A stretch of 64,000 nucleotides of DNA from Arthrobacter frigidicola (GTDB lineage Bacteria; Actinomycetota; Actinomycetes; Actinomycetales; Micrococcaceae), in contig QZVU01000005.1 of assembly GCA_003602285.1 (NCBI GenBank), forward strand, positions 62,001 through 126,000. The letters are read 5' to 3'. The notes below the pieces were generated by a model. The model was given only the letters and a program-made list of their open reading frames with translations, searched no databases and was not told the DNA's origin. How positions within the stretch are numbered: position 1 is the stretch's first letter; each line of letters begins with the position of its first letter. Positions 1-7,178 of this stretch are shown piece after piece. The translations under genes and the position numbers were made by a program.

Positions 1-356
1 AGGTGAGGGTGGCGTCCATCGACGTCGGTGAGCACGAGGGCAATCCATTCACCGTCGTCGAACGTTCCGATCAAGGACGCCGTGGGCAGGGTCCCGGGCA
101 GGACGGCGGCGACAGCAGCTTCCCTCCGGTGGATCCCCGGTGAGGCGGCGTTCAGGGCCGGGCCCACCGCCTTGACGAACGCCCGCCGCCCGGTAGGGGT
201 CACCACCCGGTCTGCGCTGCCGGGCGAGAATCCTCCCTGCTGGCCGGCGAACTCGGCCACGGGCTCCCCAAGGACTCCTTCGACGCCGGCCCGGACGTGC
301 GGGGGCAGGTCGTTCCAGCCGATCCGCGGGCTCCACTGTGGCCGCATGCGCCTCAT
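1..356 (-). CDS. Aminoglycoside phosphotransferase-family kinase, N-terminal part (cut by window edge)
   Basis: Reading leftwards from ATG at 356 gives 118 codons that stay open to the window edge, so the catalytic C-terminal half lies outside. Visible are a glycine-rich loop GGFSPGSADR (residues 41-50), a lysine in AFVKAVG (Lys62), IHRREA (75-80) whose Glu would pair with that lysine, and the hinge-like WIALVLTDVDG (104-114). This is the N-lobe pattern of APH/choline-kinase-like phosphotransferases. The substrate cannot be told from this half; resistance to an antibiotic should not be assumed. A second in-frame ATG at 347 is an alternative start, preceded by a CATAAT -10-like hexamer seven bases upstream. 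Confidence 0.8.
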   Translation of the reverse strand, partial: MRRMRPQWSPRIGWNDLPPHVRAGVEGVLGEPVAEFAGQQGGFSPGSADRVVTPTGRRAFVKAVGPALNAASPGIHRREAAVAAVLPGTLPTASLIGTFDDGEWIALVLTDVDGRHPH

Positions 357-403
357 TATGCCTGTCGGTTCTCCACCGGTACGTCATTAGGAGTGCGGCA
401 TCC

Positions 404-432
404 TCGAGAGCCCACCGGAAGGGGGCTAGGTT
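404..432 (+). promoter_or_regulatory. Candidate leaderless promoter
   Basis: TCGAGA (404-409) and TAGGTT (427-432) are 17 bases apart. The ATG at 439 lies six bases after the -10 element, which would place transcription start on or next to the start codon. No Shine-Dalgarno sequence is seen before this ATG, which fits a leaderless mRNA. Seen by eye only. Confidence 0.35.
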
Positions 433-438
433 GTGCTG

Positions 439-1092
439 ATGGGGTTTGGAGCGGAGGCGTTCTACATCAACGGACGGCGGAGCGGTGCGTTGGTGCGCGA
501 AACCGGAGGCGGCGCGCTCCGGACCACGGTCGCGTTTCTGCTTCCGGACGGACACCTTGTCCACCTAACCCAGGAGACCCAGTATGAAGGCGACGTCCTC
601 GGCTGGACCTCGTACCGCTATGTGGACTCCGGCTCCGACGTCGACATCACCGGATTCCCCGCGGACCACGCAGAAAGGGCAGGCCCCCGTCCGGTTCCCA
701 GCTACGCGGCGCATCTGCTCCTGGTGCAGGCACTTCGGGCCGGGAAGGATCGGGTAGCGTTCAGCCAGTTCATTGAGGACGGGGACGGGAGAGCCCTCGG
801 CGCGGTCTTCGCCGTGCGGGGGCGGGAAACAGTCGACACTCCATGGGGCCGCCACGAGGCACTGAAGGTCCTGCTGGAGGTGGAGGGCGAGCGGCGGAAC
901 ACGTTCTGGTGGGACGGGGAAACGGTCGTCAGGACTGACTGGCAGGGAGGCATTTCCTATGCGGCCCGCAATCTGCCCCTGCTCCTCAGCGGGCTCGATC
1001 CGAGGGTGCGGTCAGCTCTGAACCCCGTACTGCCTCCACCGGCACGGTCGGACCGCCGGACTGGCAGCGGCGGAGCGGGTGCACTGGGCTGA
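439..1092 (+). CDS. Conserved-looking protein of unknown function
   Basis: A 217-residue soluble protein with no signal peptide or membrane segment. I do not recognise the family. The sequence alternates short hydrophobic strands with turns (for example VDTPWGRHEALKVLLEVE and RNTFWWDGETVVRTDW), which suggests a beta-rich barrel or sandwich, possibly calycin-like; that is inference. I chose ATG 439 because a -10-like hexamer lies six bases upstream; GTG 433 in the same frame is possible. The C-terminal 15 residues are rich in Gly, Arg and Ser and probably disordered. It runs divergently from the phosphotransferase and converges on the RidA remnant. Confidence 0.65.
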   Translation: MGFGAEAFYINGRRSGALVRETGGGALRTTVAFLLPDGHLVHLTQETQYEGDVLGWTSYRYVDSGSDVDITGFPADHAERAGPRPVPSYAAHLLLVQALRAGKDRVAFSQFIEDGDGRALGAVFAVRGRETVDTPWGRHEALKVLLEVEGERRNTFWWDGETVVRTDWQGGISYAARNLPLLLSGLDPRVRSALNPVLPPPARSDRRTGSGGAGALG

Positions 1093-1098
1093 TGCCGG

Positions 1099-1374
1099 TC
1101 AGTGAGCAGGTGCCAGGGAATCCTGAGCAGGAAGGGCAGCGATAGCCTCGACCTCCACCAGCTGCTCCGGGTATCCAAGCACCGCGACGCCCAGGAGCGT
1201 GCTCGGCACGTCCTGGTCCCCCATCCTTGCCCGAACAACGTTCCAGACCTCGGTCAGGTCCTTCCGGTCACTCGATGCCACGAAGACAGTGGTTCTGATG
1301 AGATGGGAGAAGTCGGCGCCGCCGCCGGTGAGCGCGTGGAGAAGCCCTGCGGCACGGCCGGACTCCTCCCCCAC
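1099..1374 (-). pseudogene. RidA/YjgF-family gene lacking its 5' part
   Basis: The 91-residue reading frame matches the C-terminal two-thirds of a RidA-family (reactive imine deaminase) protein: FSHLIRTTVFV, then a variable stretch, then STLLGVAVLGYPEQLVEVEA. Family members are usually 125-135 residues, and their first 40-55 residues, which build the N-terminal strands, are absent here. The frame opens only a few bases before the stop codon of the upstream ZIP transporter, with GTG 1374 as the first start and no clear ribosome-binding site, although GGTGGGGGAG overlaps the start. Most likely a deletion removed the 5' end. A shortened but translated protein coupled to the ZIP gene cannot be excluded. 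Confidence 0.6.
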
Positions 1375-1375
1375 C

Positions 1376-2167
1376 TCACATGAGAGAGAGTACGAAGGAC
1401 AGCAGGAAGCCCGCGGCGGTGCTCAGCGCCACGGCGGGCCCGCCGTTCTCATAGGCCTCGGGCATCAGGGTGTCGGCCAGGGAGGCGATCACCGCGCCGG
1501 CGGCAAAGGCAAGCGGAATGGAGATGGTCTCGGGGTCACTGCCCGACAGCGGTCCGGCTCCAATGAGGACGGCGATCACCAGCAGCGCGGCACACCCCAC
1601 CCACAGGCCGACGATCACGGCCGAGGACTTCCCCTGGTCGCGCATCGAGGACGCGCCCACTAGGGCCTCCGGGAAGTTCGACACGAAGATGGCGGCAAGC
1701 AGGGCCAACCCACCGGTTCCCTCTCCCAGGGCGACGCCCAGGGCGACGTTCTCGGGCACGCCGTCGAGGGTCACCGCCGCCAGCAGCGCCAGGCCCGCTG
1801 CCCCCTTGGTCGAGGCCTTCGAGGACGCATGGCCCTGGGCGGCGGAGTCGGTGTCGAGCTTGGCGCTGCCCTGGTATTCGTCCGCCGGGGTATCCTGCGA
1901 CCCGGCCTGGGCCCAACGGTCGAGCAGCGCACTCAGGACCGTGAAGACGATGGCGCCCGCGGCAAGCCCGATTGCGGCCCGCCAGATGCCGCCGTGCTCG
2001 AACGCGTCCTCGAAGAGCTCGAAGGCCAGGGCCGTGATCAGCGAACCCGCGGCGAAGGACAGGAGGATGGCCAGCAGCCGCTTGGGGAGGTCGAAACGCA
2101 CTCCGATGAGCGCCCCGATAATCAGGGCGCTCGATGCCACGACACCGAACAGCAGCGACATTGCCAC
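1376..2167 (-). CDS. ZIP-family divalent metal transporter
   Basis: A 263-residue integral membrane protein with about eight hydrophobic segments in the ZIP layout: three N-terminal helices, a hydrophilic loop (about residues 85-120) and five C-terminal helices. Helix IV carries TLDGVPENVALG and helix V carries SNFPEALVGASS, which hold the usual polar metal-site residues. It should import zinc or a related divalent metal across the cytoplasmic membrane. The loop lacks the histidine cluster common in ZIPs, having only one His. The start is GTG 2167; TATACT lies six bases upstream, so the mRNA is probably leaderless. ATG 2161 is an alternative. The RidA remnant follows directly. Confidence 0.88.
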   Translation of the reverse strand: MAMSLLFGVVASSALIIGALIGVRFDLPKRLLAILLSFAAGSLITALAFELFEDAFEHGGIWRAAIGLAAGAIVFTVLSALLDRWAQAGSQDTPADEYQGSAKLDTDSAAQGHASSKASTKGAAGLALLAAVTLDGVPENVALGVALGEGTGGLALLAAIFVSNFPEALVGASSMRDQGKSSAVIVGLWVGCAALLVIAVLIGAGPLSGSDPETISIPLAFAAGAVIASLADTLMPEAYENGGPAVALSTAAGFLLSFVLSLM

Positions 2168-2173
2168 ACCGAA

Positions 2174-2179
2174 AGTATA
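2174..2179 (-). promoter_or_regulatory. -10 element of a leaderless promoter for the ZIP gene
   Basis: TATACT on the minus strand is followed by exactly six bases and then the GTG start codon at 2167. No convincing -35 box was found. The short distance and the lack of a ribosome-binding site point to a leaderless transcript. Confidence 0.5.
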
Positions 2180-2214
2180 GAAGCCGCGTGCAGAAGCGGA
2201 AGGAAGCGCAGCTA

Positions 2215-2243
2215 TTGACTTCCGGGCAGAATCCGGGTTACAT
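2215..2243 (+). promoter_or_regulatory. Vegetative-type promoter for the opine-dehydrogenase-like gene
   Basis: TTGACT (2215-2220) and TTACAT (2238-2243) are separated by 17 bases, close to the consensus for the housekeeping sigma factor. Transcription would start near 2250 and leave a leader of about 235 bases before the gene at 2486. A second weaker -10-like hexamer TAGTGT occurs at about 2330. Confidence 0.5.
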
Positions 2244-2249
2244 GATCCA

Positions 2250-2485
2250 GCCCGGCGGCCCGGGAAGCGTTCGCGGTACGTCCAGCCGGCCCGCCCTCAA
2301 AATGGCGAAGGGGCACGCCCCGCTGGGTGTAGTGTCGACGCACGGAACCCCCTGGTTCCTCCTAGGGAGCAACGATGATCCAGACCTGCCCACATTCGGT
2401 TCCACCGACGCCCTGCCCCCCGTTCCCACCGGGAACGCGGCATCAGGCGTCTCCGTCCCCCGCCGGACCCAGGAGGGGGTGAAAC
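2250..2485 (+). promoter_or_regulatory. Long structured 5' leader
   Basis: This 236-base stretch holds no other gene. Two small perfect hairpins are visible: GGAACC/GGTTCC at 2344-2359 with a four-base loop, and a seven-pair stem at 2421-2437 with an ACC loop. Between them lies GGGAG followed by an ATG, opening a 35-codon reading frame (2375-2482). CTCC just before GGGAG could mask that site. I cannot match the leader to a known riboswitch class. Attenuation is an inference. Confidence 0.4.
2375..2482 (+). CDS. Possible proline-rich leader peptide (35 residues)
   Basis: ATG 2375 is preceded by GGGAG six bases upstream. The frame encodes 35 residues with 11 prolines, including PPTPCPPFPPG (residues 10-20), and ends with TGA at 2480-2482, three bases before the ATG of the next gene. 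The last codons are themselves the AGGAGGGGG ribosome-binding site of that gene, so ribosomes finishing the small frame would sit on it. Consecutive prolines slow ribosomes without EF-P, which would suit an attenuator. The frame could be fortuitous in GC-rich DNA; only its position and ribosome-binding site support it. Confidence 0.35.
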   Translation: MIQTCPHSVPPTPCPPFPPGTRHQASPSPAGPRRG

Positions 2486-3640
2486 ATGACGGAACTGCGC
2501 CTTGGTGTCCTCGCCCTCTCCAGTAAGCCGGACGAACGCCGGCTTCCCCTCCACCCTCACCACTTTGAACGCATCGACGGTGCGGTCCGCGGGCGGATGC
2601 GCGTCGAGCAGGGCTACGGTGCCCAGTTTGGGCTCTCCGATGCGCAGTTGGAGCCGCTGGTCGGGCCCCTGCTGAGGCGCGAGGAGATCATCGCCTCCTC
2701 CGACGTCGTGCTGCTTCCCAAGCCGCAGGCGTCCGACCTCGCCTCCCTGGCCGACGGCCAGGTGCTCTGGGGATGGCCTCACTGCGTCCAGGATCGTGAG
2801 CTCACCCAGCTGGCCATCGACAAGCGGCTCACACTGATTGCCTTCGAGGCGATGAACCACTGGACGGAGGACGGCGGATTTTCCCTCCATGTCTTCCACA
2901 AGAACAACGAACTGGCAGGGTACTGCTCGGTCCTGCACGCGCTGCAGCTCTCCGGCCTCACCGGGGACTACGGCCGCCGGCTCACCGCGGCCGTCATCGG
3001 CTTCGGCGCCACCGCCCGTGGCGCGGTCACCGCCCTGAACGCCCACGGCGTCAGCGACGTGCAGATCCTCACAAGCAGGGGGGTGGCCGCCGTCGGTTCA
3101 CCCATCCACTCGACCCGCATCGCCCAGCTTGAAACCAGCCCCGAGGCGCCGGACCGGACCGAGGTCCTGACGGAGGAAGGCCGGGTACCGCTGGCCCCCT
3201 ACCTAGCCCGCTACGACGTCGTGGTGAACTGCACCCTGCAGAACCCGAACGCGCCGCAGATGTTCGTCGAGGAAGCCGACCTGCCGCTGTTCTCCAGCGG
3301 CAACCTCATCATCGATGTCTCCTGTGACCGAAACATGGGCTTCAGCTGGGCCCGTCCCACCTCCTTCGCCGAACCGATGTTCGAGGTCGGGGACCATGTC
3401 CGCTACTACGCCGTCGACCACAGCCCGTCCTACCTGTGGGACTCGGCCACCTGGGAGATCAGCTCGGCGCTGCTGCCGTTCCTCGGCAAGGTGCTGGAGG
3501 GGCCGGAAGCCTGGGATGCCGACGAAACGCTGAGGCGCGCCATCGAAATTCGGGACGGCGCCGTGGTCAACCCGGCCATTCTCGACTTCCAGGGCCGCGG
3601 CGCTCAATACCCGCACGAGGTCCTTGCGGGACGTGGCTGA
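2486..3640 (+). CDS. N5-(carboxyethyl)ornithine synthase-like / alanine dehydrogenase-family oxidoreductase
   Basis: A 384-residue cytoplasmic protein resembling the alanine dehydrogenase/PNT family branch annotated as N5-(carboxyethyl)ornithine synthase, which reductively condenses pyruvate with an amino group of an amino acid using NADPH. The N-terminal domain carries the early PDERRLPLHPHH segment and LLPKP (76-80); the Rossmann domain has GFGATARG (172-179). EAMNHW (121-126) and the AVDHSPSYLWDSAT segment also look family-specific. AGGAGGGGG sits seven bases before ATG 2486. The actual substrate is unknown. The MarR-like gene starts inside its stop codon region, so the two are co-transcribed. 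Confidence 0.72.
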   Translation: MTELRLGVLALSSKPDERRLPLHPHHFERIDGAVRGRMRVEQGYGAQFGLSDAQLEPLVGPLLRREEIIASSDVVLLPKPQASDLASLADGQVLWGWPHCVQDRELTQLAIDKRLTLIAFEAMNHWTEDGGFSLHVFHKNNELAGYCSVLHALQLSGLTGDYGRRLTAAVIGFGATARGAVTALNAHGVSDVQILTSRGVAAVGSPIHSTRIAQLETSPEAPDRTEVLTEEGRVPLAPYLARYDVVVNCTLQNPNAPQMFVEEADLPLFSSGNLIIDVSCDRNMGFSWARPTSFAEPMFEVGDHVRYYAVDHSPSYLWDSATWEISSALLPFLGKVLEGPEAWDADETLRRAIEIRDGAVVNPAILDFQGRGAQYPHEVLAGRG

Positions 3641-4076
3641 CCCGGCGCCGAAACCCGCTCCGGGTCAGCCGGACCGGCCCGTCGGCTGGTGGCTCAAGGA
3701 GGCCGACCGGCGGCTCGACGGCGCTTTCGACCGGGCCCTTGGGGGTCAGGGAAGCGATCGCCGGACATGGCAGGTGCTCGCCGCCCTGGCCAGGCGGCCC
3801 GAAAGCCCTGCCCGTCTGGTTGAGCTGCTGAGCCCCTTCGATCCGCCTGCGGTCGTCTCGGGCGTCGCCGCCGACCTGACGGAGCGAGGGCTGGTGGAGG
3901 AAGTTGCCGGCCTGCTCCGCCTGACGGAGGCCGGCCGGCACGTGCATGAGGCACTCAGCGGGCACGTCGCCGACGTCCGGCGGCAGGTTCGAGAATCGCT
4001 GCCCGGTGAGGACTACGCAACCCTCGTGCGCCTGCTGGGCCGGCTCACCGAGGGCCTGGCGGGAAAGTCCGACTGA
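3633..4076 (+). CDS. Winged-helix (MarR-like) transcriptional regulator
   Basis: About 147 residues. The middle part, RTWQVLAALARRPESPARLVELL followed by VSGVAADLTERGLVEEV and LRLTEAGRHVHE, is the helix-turn-helix plus wing pattern of MarR-type regulators, with the dimerising helices at each end. GTG 3633 overlaps the stop of the preceding dehydrogenase gene; TTG 3624 is an alternative but lies only three bases after GAGG. Its position suggests that it controls, or senses a product of, the dehydrogenase. No ligand can be named. Confidence 0.7.
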   Translation: MADPAPKPAPGQPDRPVGWWLKEADRRLDGAFDRALGGQGSDRRTWQVLAALARRPESPARLVELLSPFDPPAVVSGVAADLTERGLVEEVAGLLRLTEAGRHVHEALSGHVADVRRQVRESLPGEDYATLVRLLGRLTEGLAGKSD

Positions 4077-4095
4077 GCCGGCCGCGGGAGCGCGG

Positions 4096-4839
4096 CTAGA
4101 GCTCGAAGTGGGTCTTCGGCGTGGACTTACCGGTGGAGGCGACGATGGCAGTGGCGACGTCGCGCAGCTTCATGTTCCGGGTGTTCGAGGCCGACTGGAG
4201 GATTCCGAACGCCTCATCCTGGCTGCAGCGGTTCTGGCCCATGATGATCCCCACGGCGAGGTCGATGGTGGTCCTTGATTCCATCGCGGCCTTGAGGTCG
4301 TTTGCGGATTCGGTCAGCCGGGCGATGCGTACGGCCAGCCGCAGGGCCTTTGACGCCTCTTCGGCGAAGGTTTCGGCCGCAGCGATGGCATCGTCGTCGA
4401 AGGCGTCGACTTGGTCCGAATAAAGGTTCAGCCCCGCGTTTGCGTCGCCCTCGAGCAGGATCGGGACTCCGAGGATCGAGCGGATGCCGTGCTCAGCGAT
4501 TGCGTCCCGGTAATCGGGGAACCGGGTGTCCCGGGTGATGTCCGGAACGTTGACGAGCTTCTCTTCCCGGGCGGCGCGCAGGCACGGCCCGTCCTCGAAG
4601 TTGTACTGGATCTCGTCCATGTTCCGGGCGTGCTCGCTGCTGCTGGCCACGGTGCCCGTCCGCTTCGGACGCAGCAGGGTCACACCGCAAAGCATCTCGC
4701 CGTGCCGTCCCTCGAGGGTCGCGGCCGCGAGCTTCACCAGCTCTGTCAGGAACTCCTCGACATCGGTGCTGTCGAGCACCATGTCCTGAAGAAGGGTCCC
4801 CACCTGCAGGGTGGGTGAATCGCCCTCGTCCTCGGCCAT
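4096..4839 (-). CDS. GAF and ANTAR domain regulator
   Basis: A 247-residue cytoplasmic protein. Residues about 20-165 form a GAF sensor domain (VTLLRPKRTGTVASSS, DGPCLRAAREEK, GIRSILGVPI), and the last 70 residues are an ANTAR domain (LKAAMESRTTIDLAVGIIM, CSQDEAFGILQSAS, NMKLRDVATAIV). ANTAR domains bind RNA with two adjacent hexanucleotide loops and prevent transcription termination; GAF domains sense small molecules or redox state. ATG 4839 is chosen because GGAGG lies seven bases upstream; the frame extends eight codons further. It converges on the MarR-like gene. The RNA target is not apparent in the flanking sequence. Confidence 0.9.
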   Translation of the reverse strand: MAEDEGDSPTLQVGTLLQDMVLDSTDVEEFLTELVKLAAATLEGRHGEMLCGVTLLRPKRTGTVASSSEHARNMDEIQYNFEDGPCLRAAREEKLVNVPDITRDTRFPDYRDAIAEHGIRSILGVPILLEGDANAGLNLYSDQVDAFDDDAIAAAETFAEEASKALRLAVRIARLTESANDLKAAMESRTTIDLAVGIIMGQNRCSQDEAFGILQSASNTRNMKLRDVATAIVASTGKSTPKTHFEL

Positions 4840-4931
4840 GCCCTTGCCTCCACTTGTCCGCACTGATCAGCCACCCCTTAGAGGACACCCGGCTCGGGTC
4901 CGGGCAATAGCCCAACAATAGACCGCCCCGC

Positions 4932-6182
4932 TCAGGGAGCGACAGGCCCCGCCCCTTTGAGAACCATTTTGTCGGCGATGGCGCGGACTCCGACCAATGT
5001 CTCCTCGAATGACGTGGTCAGCGGGGACAGGCCCAGGCGGATGCCCGAGGGGTTCCGGTAGTCGGGGATGACTCCCTGCTCCCAGAGGCCCGGCACCATG
5101 GTGGCGAATGCCGGATGGTCGATGGTGATGTGGCCGCCACGCTCACCGGGTGCGCGCGGCGAGGCCACCACTACCCCGGCGGGGCCCAGGAGGGCGTCGA
5201 CGGCCTCGATCGCGAAACCGGTCAGGGCCACCGACTTCTCCCGCACCGCCCCGATGCCGGCCTTCTCCAGCACATCGAGCATGTCCTGCAGCGCGAGCAT
5301 GCCGAGGATGGGCGGAGTGCCGGACACAATCCTGCGGATCCCCGGCGCCGGCTCATAGGACCCGCCCATGGCGAAGGGGTCGGCGCTGCCCAGCCAGCCC
5401 TGGATGGGCTGGTCGAAGGAATCGAGGTGCCGTGCGGCGACGTACGCCCAGGCGGGGGCACCGGGGCCGCCGTTGAGGTACTTGTAGCTGCACCCGGCAG
5501 CGTAGTCGACTCCCCAGGCGTCGAGCTCAAGGGGCACCGAGCCCACCGAATGGCTCAGGTCCCACAAGACCAGGGCCCCGGCATCATGAACCACCGAGGT
5601 GACGCCGGGAACGTCGGCGGCGTGTGCGGACCGGTACGCCACGTGGCTCAGCACCACGAGGGCGGTCGATGGCCCGACGACGCCGGCAACGGCCTCCGCG
5701 CTCGCGCCGCCGTCGTAGGGAACCTCAAGCCACCGAACGGTGAGGCCGCGCTCACGGGCGATGGACTCCATCAGGAAACGGTCGGTGGGGAAATTGTCGC
5801 GGTCGATCACGATTTCGGTGCGGCCCGGTCGAGCGGAGACGGCGGCGCGCGCCAGTTTGTACAGCAGGACGCTGGTGGAGTCGGCGACGATGCACTGCCC
5901 GGGCGCGGCGCCCAGGACGATGCTCCCGAGCCGGTCACCGATCCGTTCGGGCAGCTCCAGCCAGCCCTCATCCCAGCCGCGGATCAGGCGGGACCCCCAT
6001 TGGTGCCTCACGAAATCAGCGAGGCTCTGTTCGGTCGCCGCGAGGGGGCGGCCGAGGGAGTTTCCGTCGAGGTAGGCGGCAATGCCGTCGGCTTCGTCGG
6101 TGATGAACAGGTCACGGTACCCGGCCAGCGGGTCCTTGTCGTCGAGTTCGCGGGCGCGCTGCAGGAGCGGATCGTCAACCAT
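4932..6182 (-). CDS. kynU: Kynureninase
   Basis: A 416-residue PLP enzyme of fold type I that cleaves kynurenine to anthranilate and alanine (and 3-hydroxykynurenine likewise). Key features: FPTD (131-134), the PLP-pyridine aspartate in LWDLSHSVG (Asp208) and the Schiff-base lysine in CSYKYLNGGPG (Lys234). Length matches the family. It begins nine bases after the MaoC gene and is the last gene of a five-gene-scale minus-strand run starting at the thiolase, so it is probably transcribed with fatty-acid genes. No tryptophan dioxygenase or formamidase gene is nearby. Confidence 0.93.
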   Translation of the reverse strand: MVDDPLLQRARELDDKDPLAGYRDLFITDEADGIAAYLDGNSLGRPLAATEQSLADFVRHQWGSRLIRGWDEGWLELPERIGDRLGSIVLGAAPGQCIVADSTSVLLYKLARAAVSARPGRTEIVIDRDNFPTDRFLMESIARERGLTVRWLEVPYDGGASAEAVAGVVGPSTALVVLSHVAYRSAHAADVPGVTSVVHDAGALVLWDLSHSVGSVPLELDAWGVDYAAGCSYKYLNGGPGAPAWAYVAARHLDSFDQPIQGWLGSADPFAMGGSYEPAPGIRRIVSGTPPILGMLALQDMLDVLEKAGIGAVREKSVALTGFAIEAVDALLGPAGVVVASPRAPGERGGHITIDHPAFATMVPGLWEQGVIPDYRNPSGIRLGLSPLTTSFEETLVGVRAIADKMVLKGAGPVAP

Positions 6183-6191
6183 TGGCCCAGT

Positions 6192-7178
6192 CTAAGGCGA
6201 CGCCGGGTCCACCGCCTGCCCGGTGACCCATCCGGTGAAGGACGGCCGCTTTGCGCCGGGCGCCCAGCCGGTGACCTCGGTGCGCCGGACGGAGCCGCCG
6301 GGCGCCTCACCGGGACGGACGGCGACGGCGAGCGTGCCCGGGAGCAGTGCCGGGGACAGGAAGTCTACGCCCCACGACACCGCGTCCGGCGAGGCCGGCT
6401 CCGCCAGTTCCACCATGCGCGCGGCAAGGTACACCCCGTGGGCGATGGCGCGCTTCATCCCCAGCAGCCGTGCCGAGGGCGCGCTCAGGTGGATCGGATT
6501 CCAGTCCCCGGATACGGCCGCGTAGGCCCGTCCGGTGTCGGAAGCCAGGTGCCACTGTGCCGTGGGCACCGGCGGGGTGAAGGCGTCCGCGCTCCCCGGC
6601 AGGGCATCGTCGCTTTTGTCGCCACCGGCCGCCGGGCTAGTGCCCGGGGATCCGTCCGGGGAGGGCTCTGGATGTTCCTTCCGGCCGCCGGCGGTCCGGA
6701 CGCCGCGGGCCAGGTAGACCGAGCGGCCCGTCCAGATCGGCTCGCCGTCCACCGACACTTTGGTGACGAGGTCCACCGAGGTCCCGGATCGGTGCGGGCT
6801 CAGGTTTTCGGCGTAGGCCACCGACTCGAACTTCTCCCCGACGCGCAGCGCCCTGGCCTGCACCACCGTGTTGCTGAGGTGGACCATTCCCAGCAGCGGG
6901 AGCGGGAAGTCGGGGCGGGCCATGACACTCATGGCCACGGGGAAGGCCAGCGTGTGGACGTGGGCCGAGGGAACGGCATCGCGTGCCGCCTGTCCGACGA
7001 GATGCTGGAAGGCAGTGAGCCGCTCCCGGTCCACTGGGCCGCCGGAGGCATGGTGGCGGACCTCCGGCAGCGCCGACGCGGGGCTGCGCCGGCCGGCCCG
7101 CCGCAGCACCGCGCCGACTACCGCCTGCCGGTACAGGCCCGCCAGCTCCGGCATGGCCGGCAGGACGACGTCGTTCAT
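6192..7178 (-). CDS. MaoC-type (double hot-dog) acyl dehydratase
   Basis: A 328-residue protein with an N-terminal degenerate hot-dog half and a C-terminal catalytic half. The latter carries the hydratase-2 motif as DWNPIHLSAPSARLLGM followed by AIAHGVYLA, containing the Asp-His pair. It would hydrate 2-enoyl thioesters (or dehydrate 3-hydroxyacyl thioesters). A low-complexity linker (about residues 165-205) joins the halves. Its ATG overlaps the stop codon of the FabG4-like gene by four bases. The neighbourhood (thiolase, FabG4-like reductase, MaoC) resembles the fadA2-fabG4-htdX cluster of mycobacteria. Confidence 0.87.
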   Translation of the reverse strand: MNDVVLPAMPELAGLYRQAVVGAVLRRAGRRSPASALPEVRHHASGGPVDRERLTAFQHLVGQAARDAVPSAHVHTLAFPVAMSVMARPDFPLPLLGMVHLSNTVVQARALRVGEKFESVAYAENLSPHRSGTSVDLVTKVSVDGEPIWTGRSVYLARGVRTAGGRKEHPEPSPDGSPGTSPAAGGDKSDDALPGSADAFTPPVPTAQWHLASDTGRAYAAVSGDWNPIHLSAPSARLLGMKRAIAHGVYLAARMVELAEPASPDAVSWGVDFLSPALLPGTLAVAVRPGEAPGGSVRRTEVTGWAPGAKRPSFTGWVTGQAVDPASP

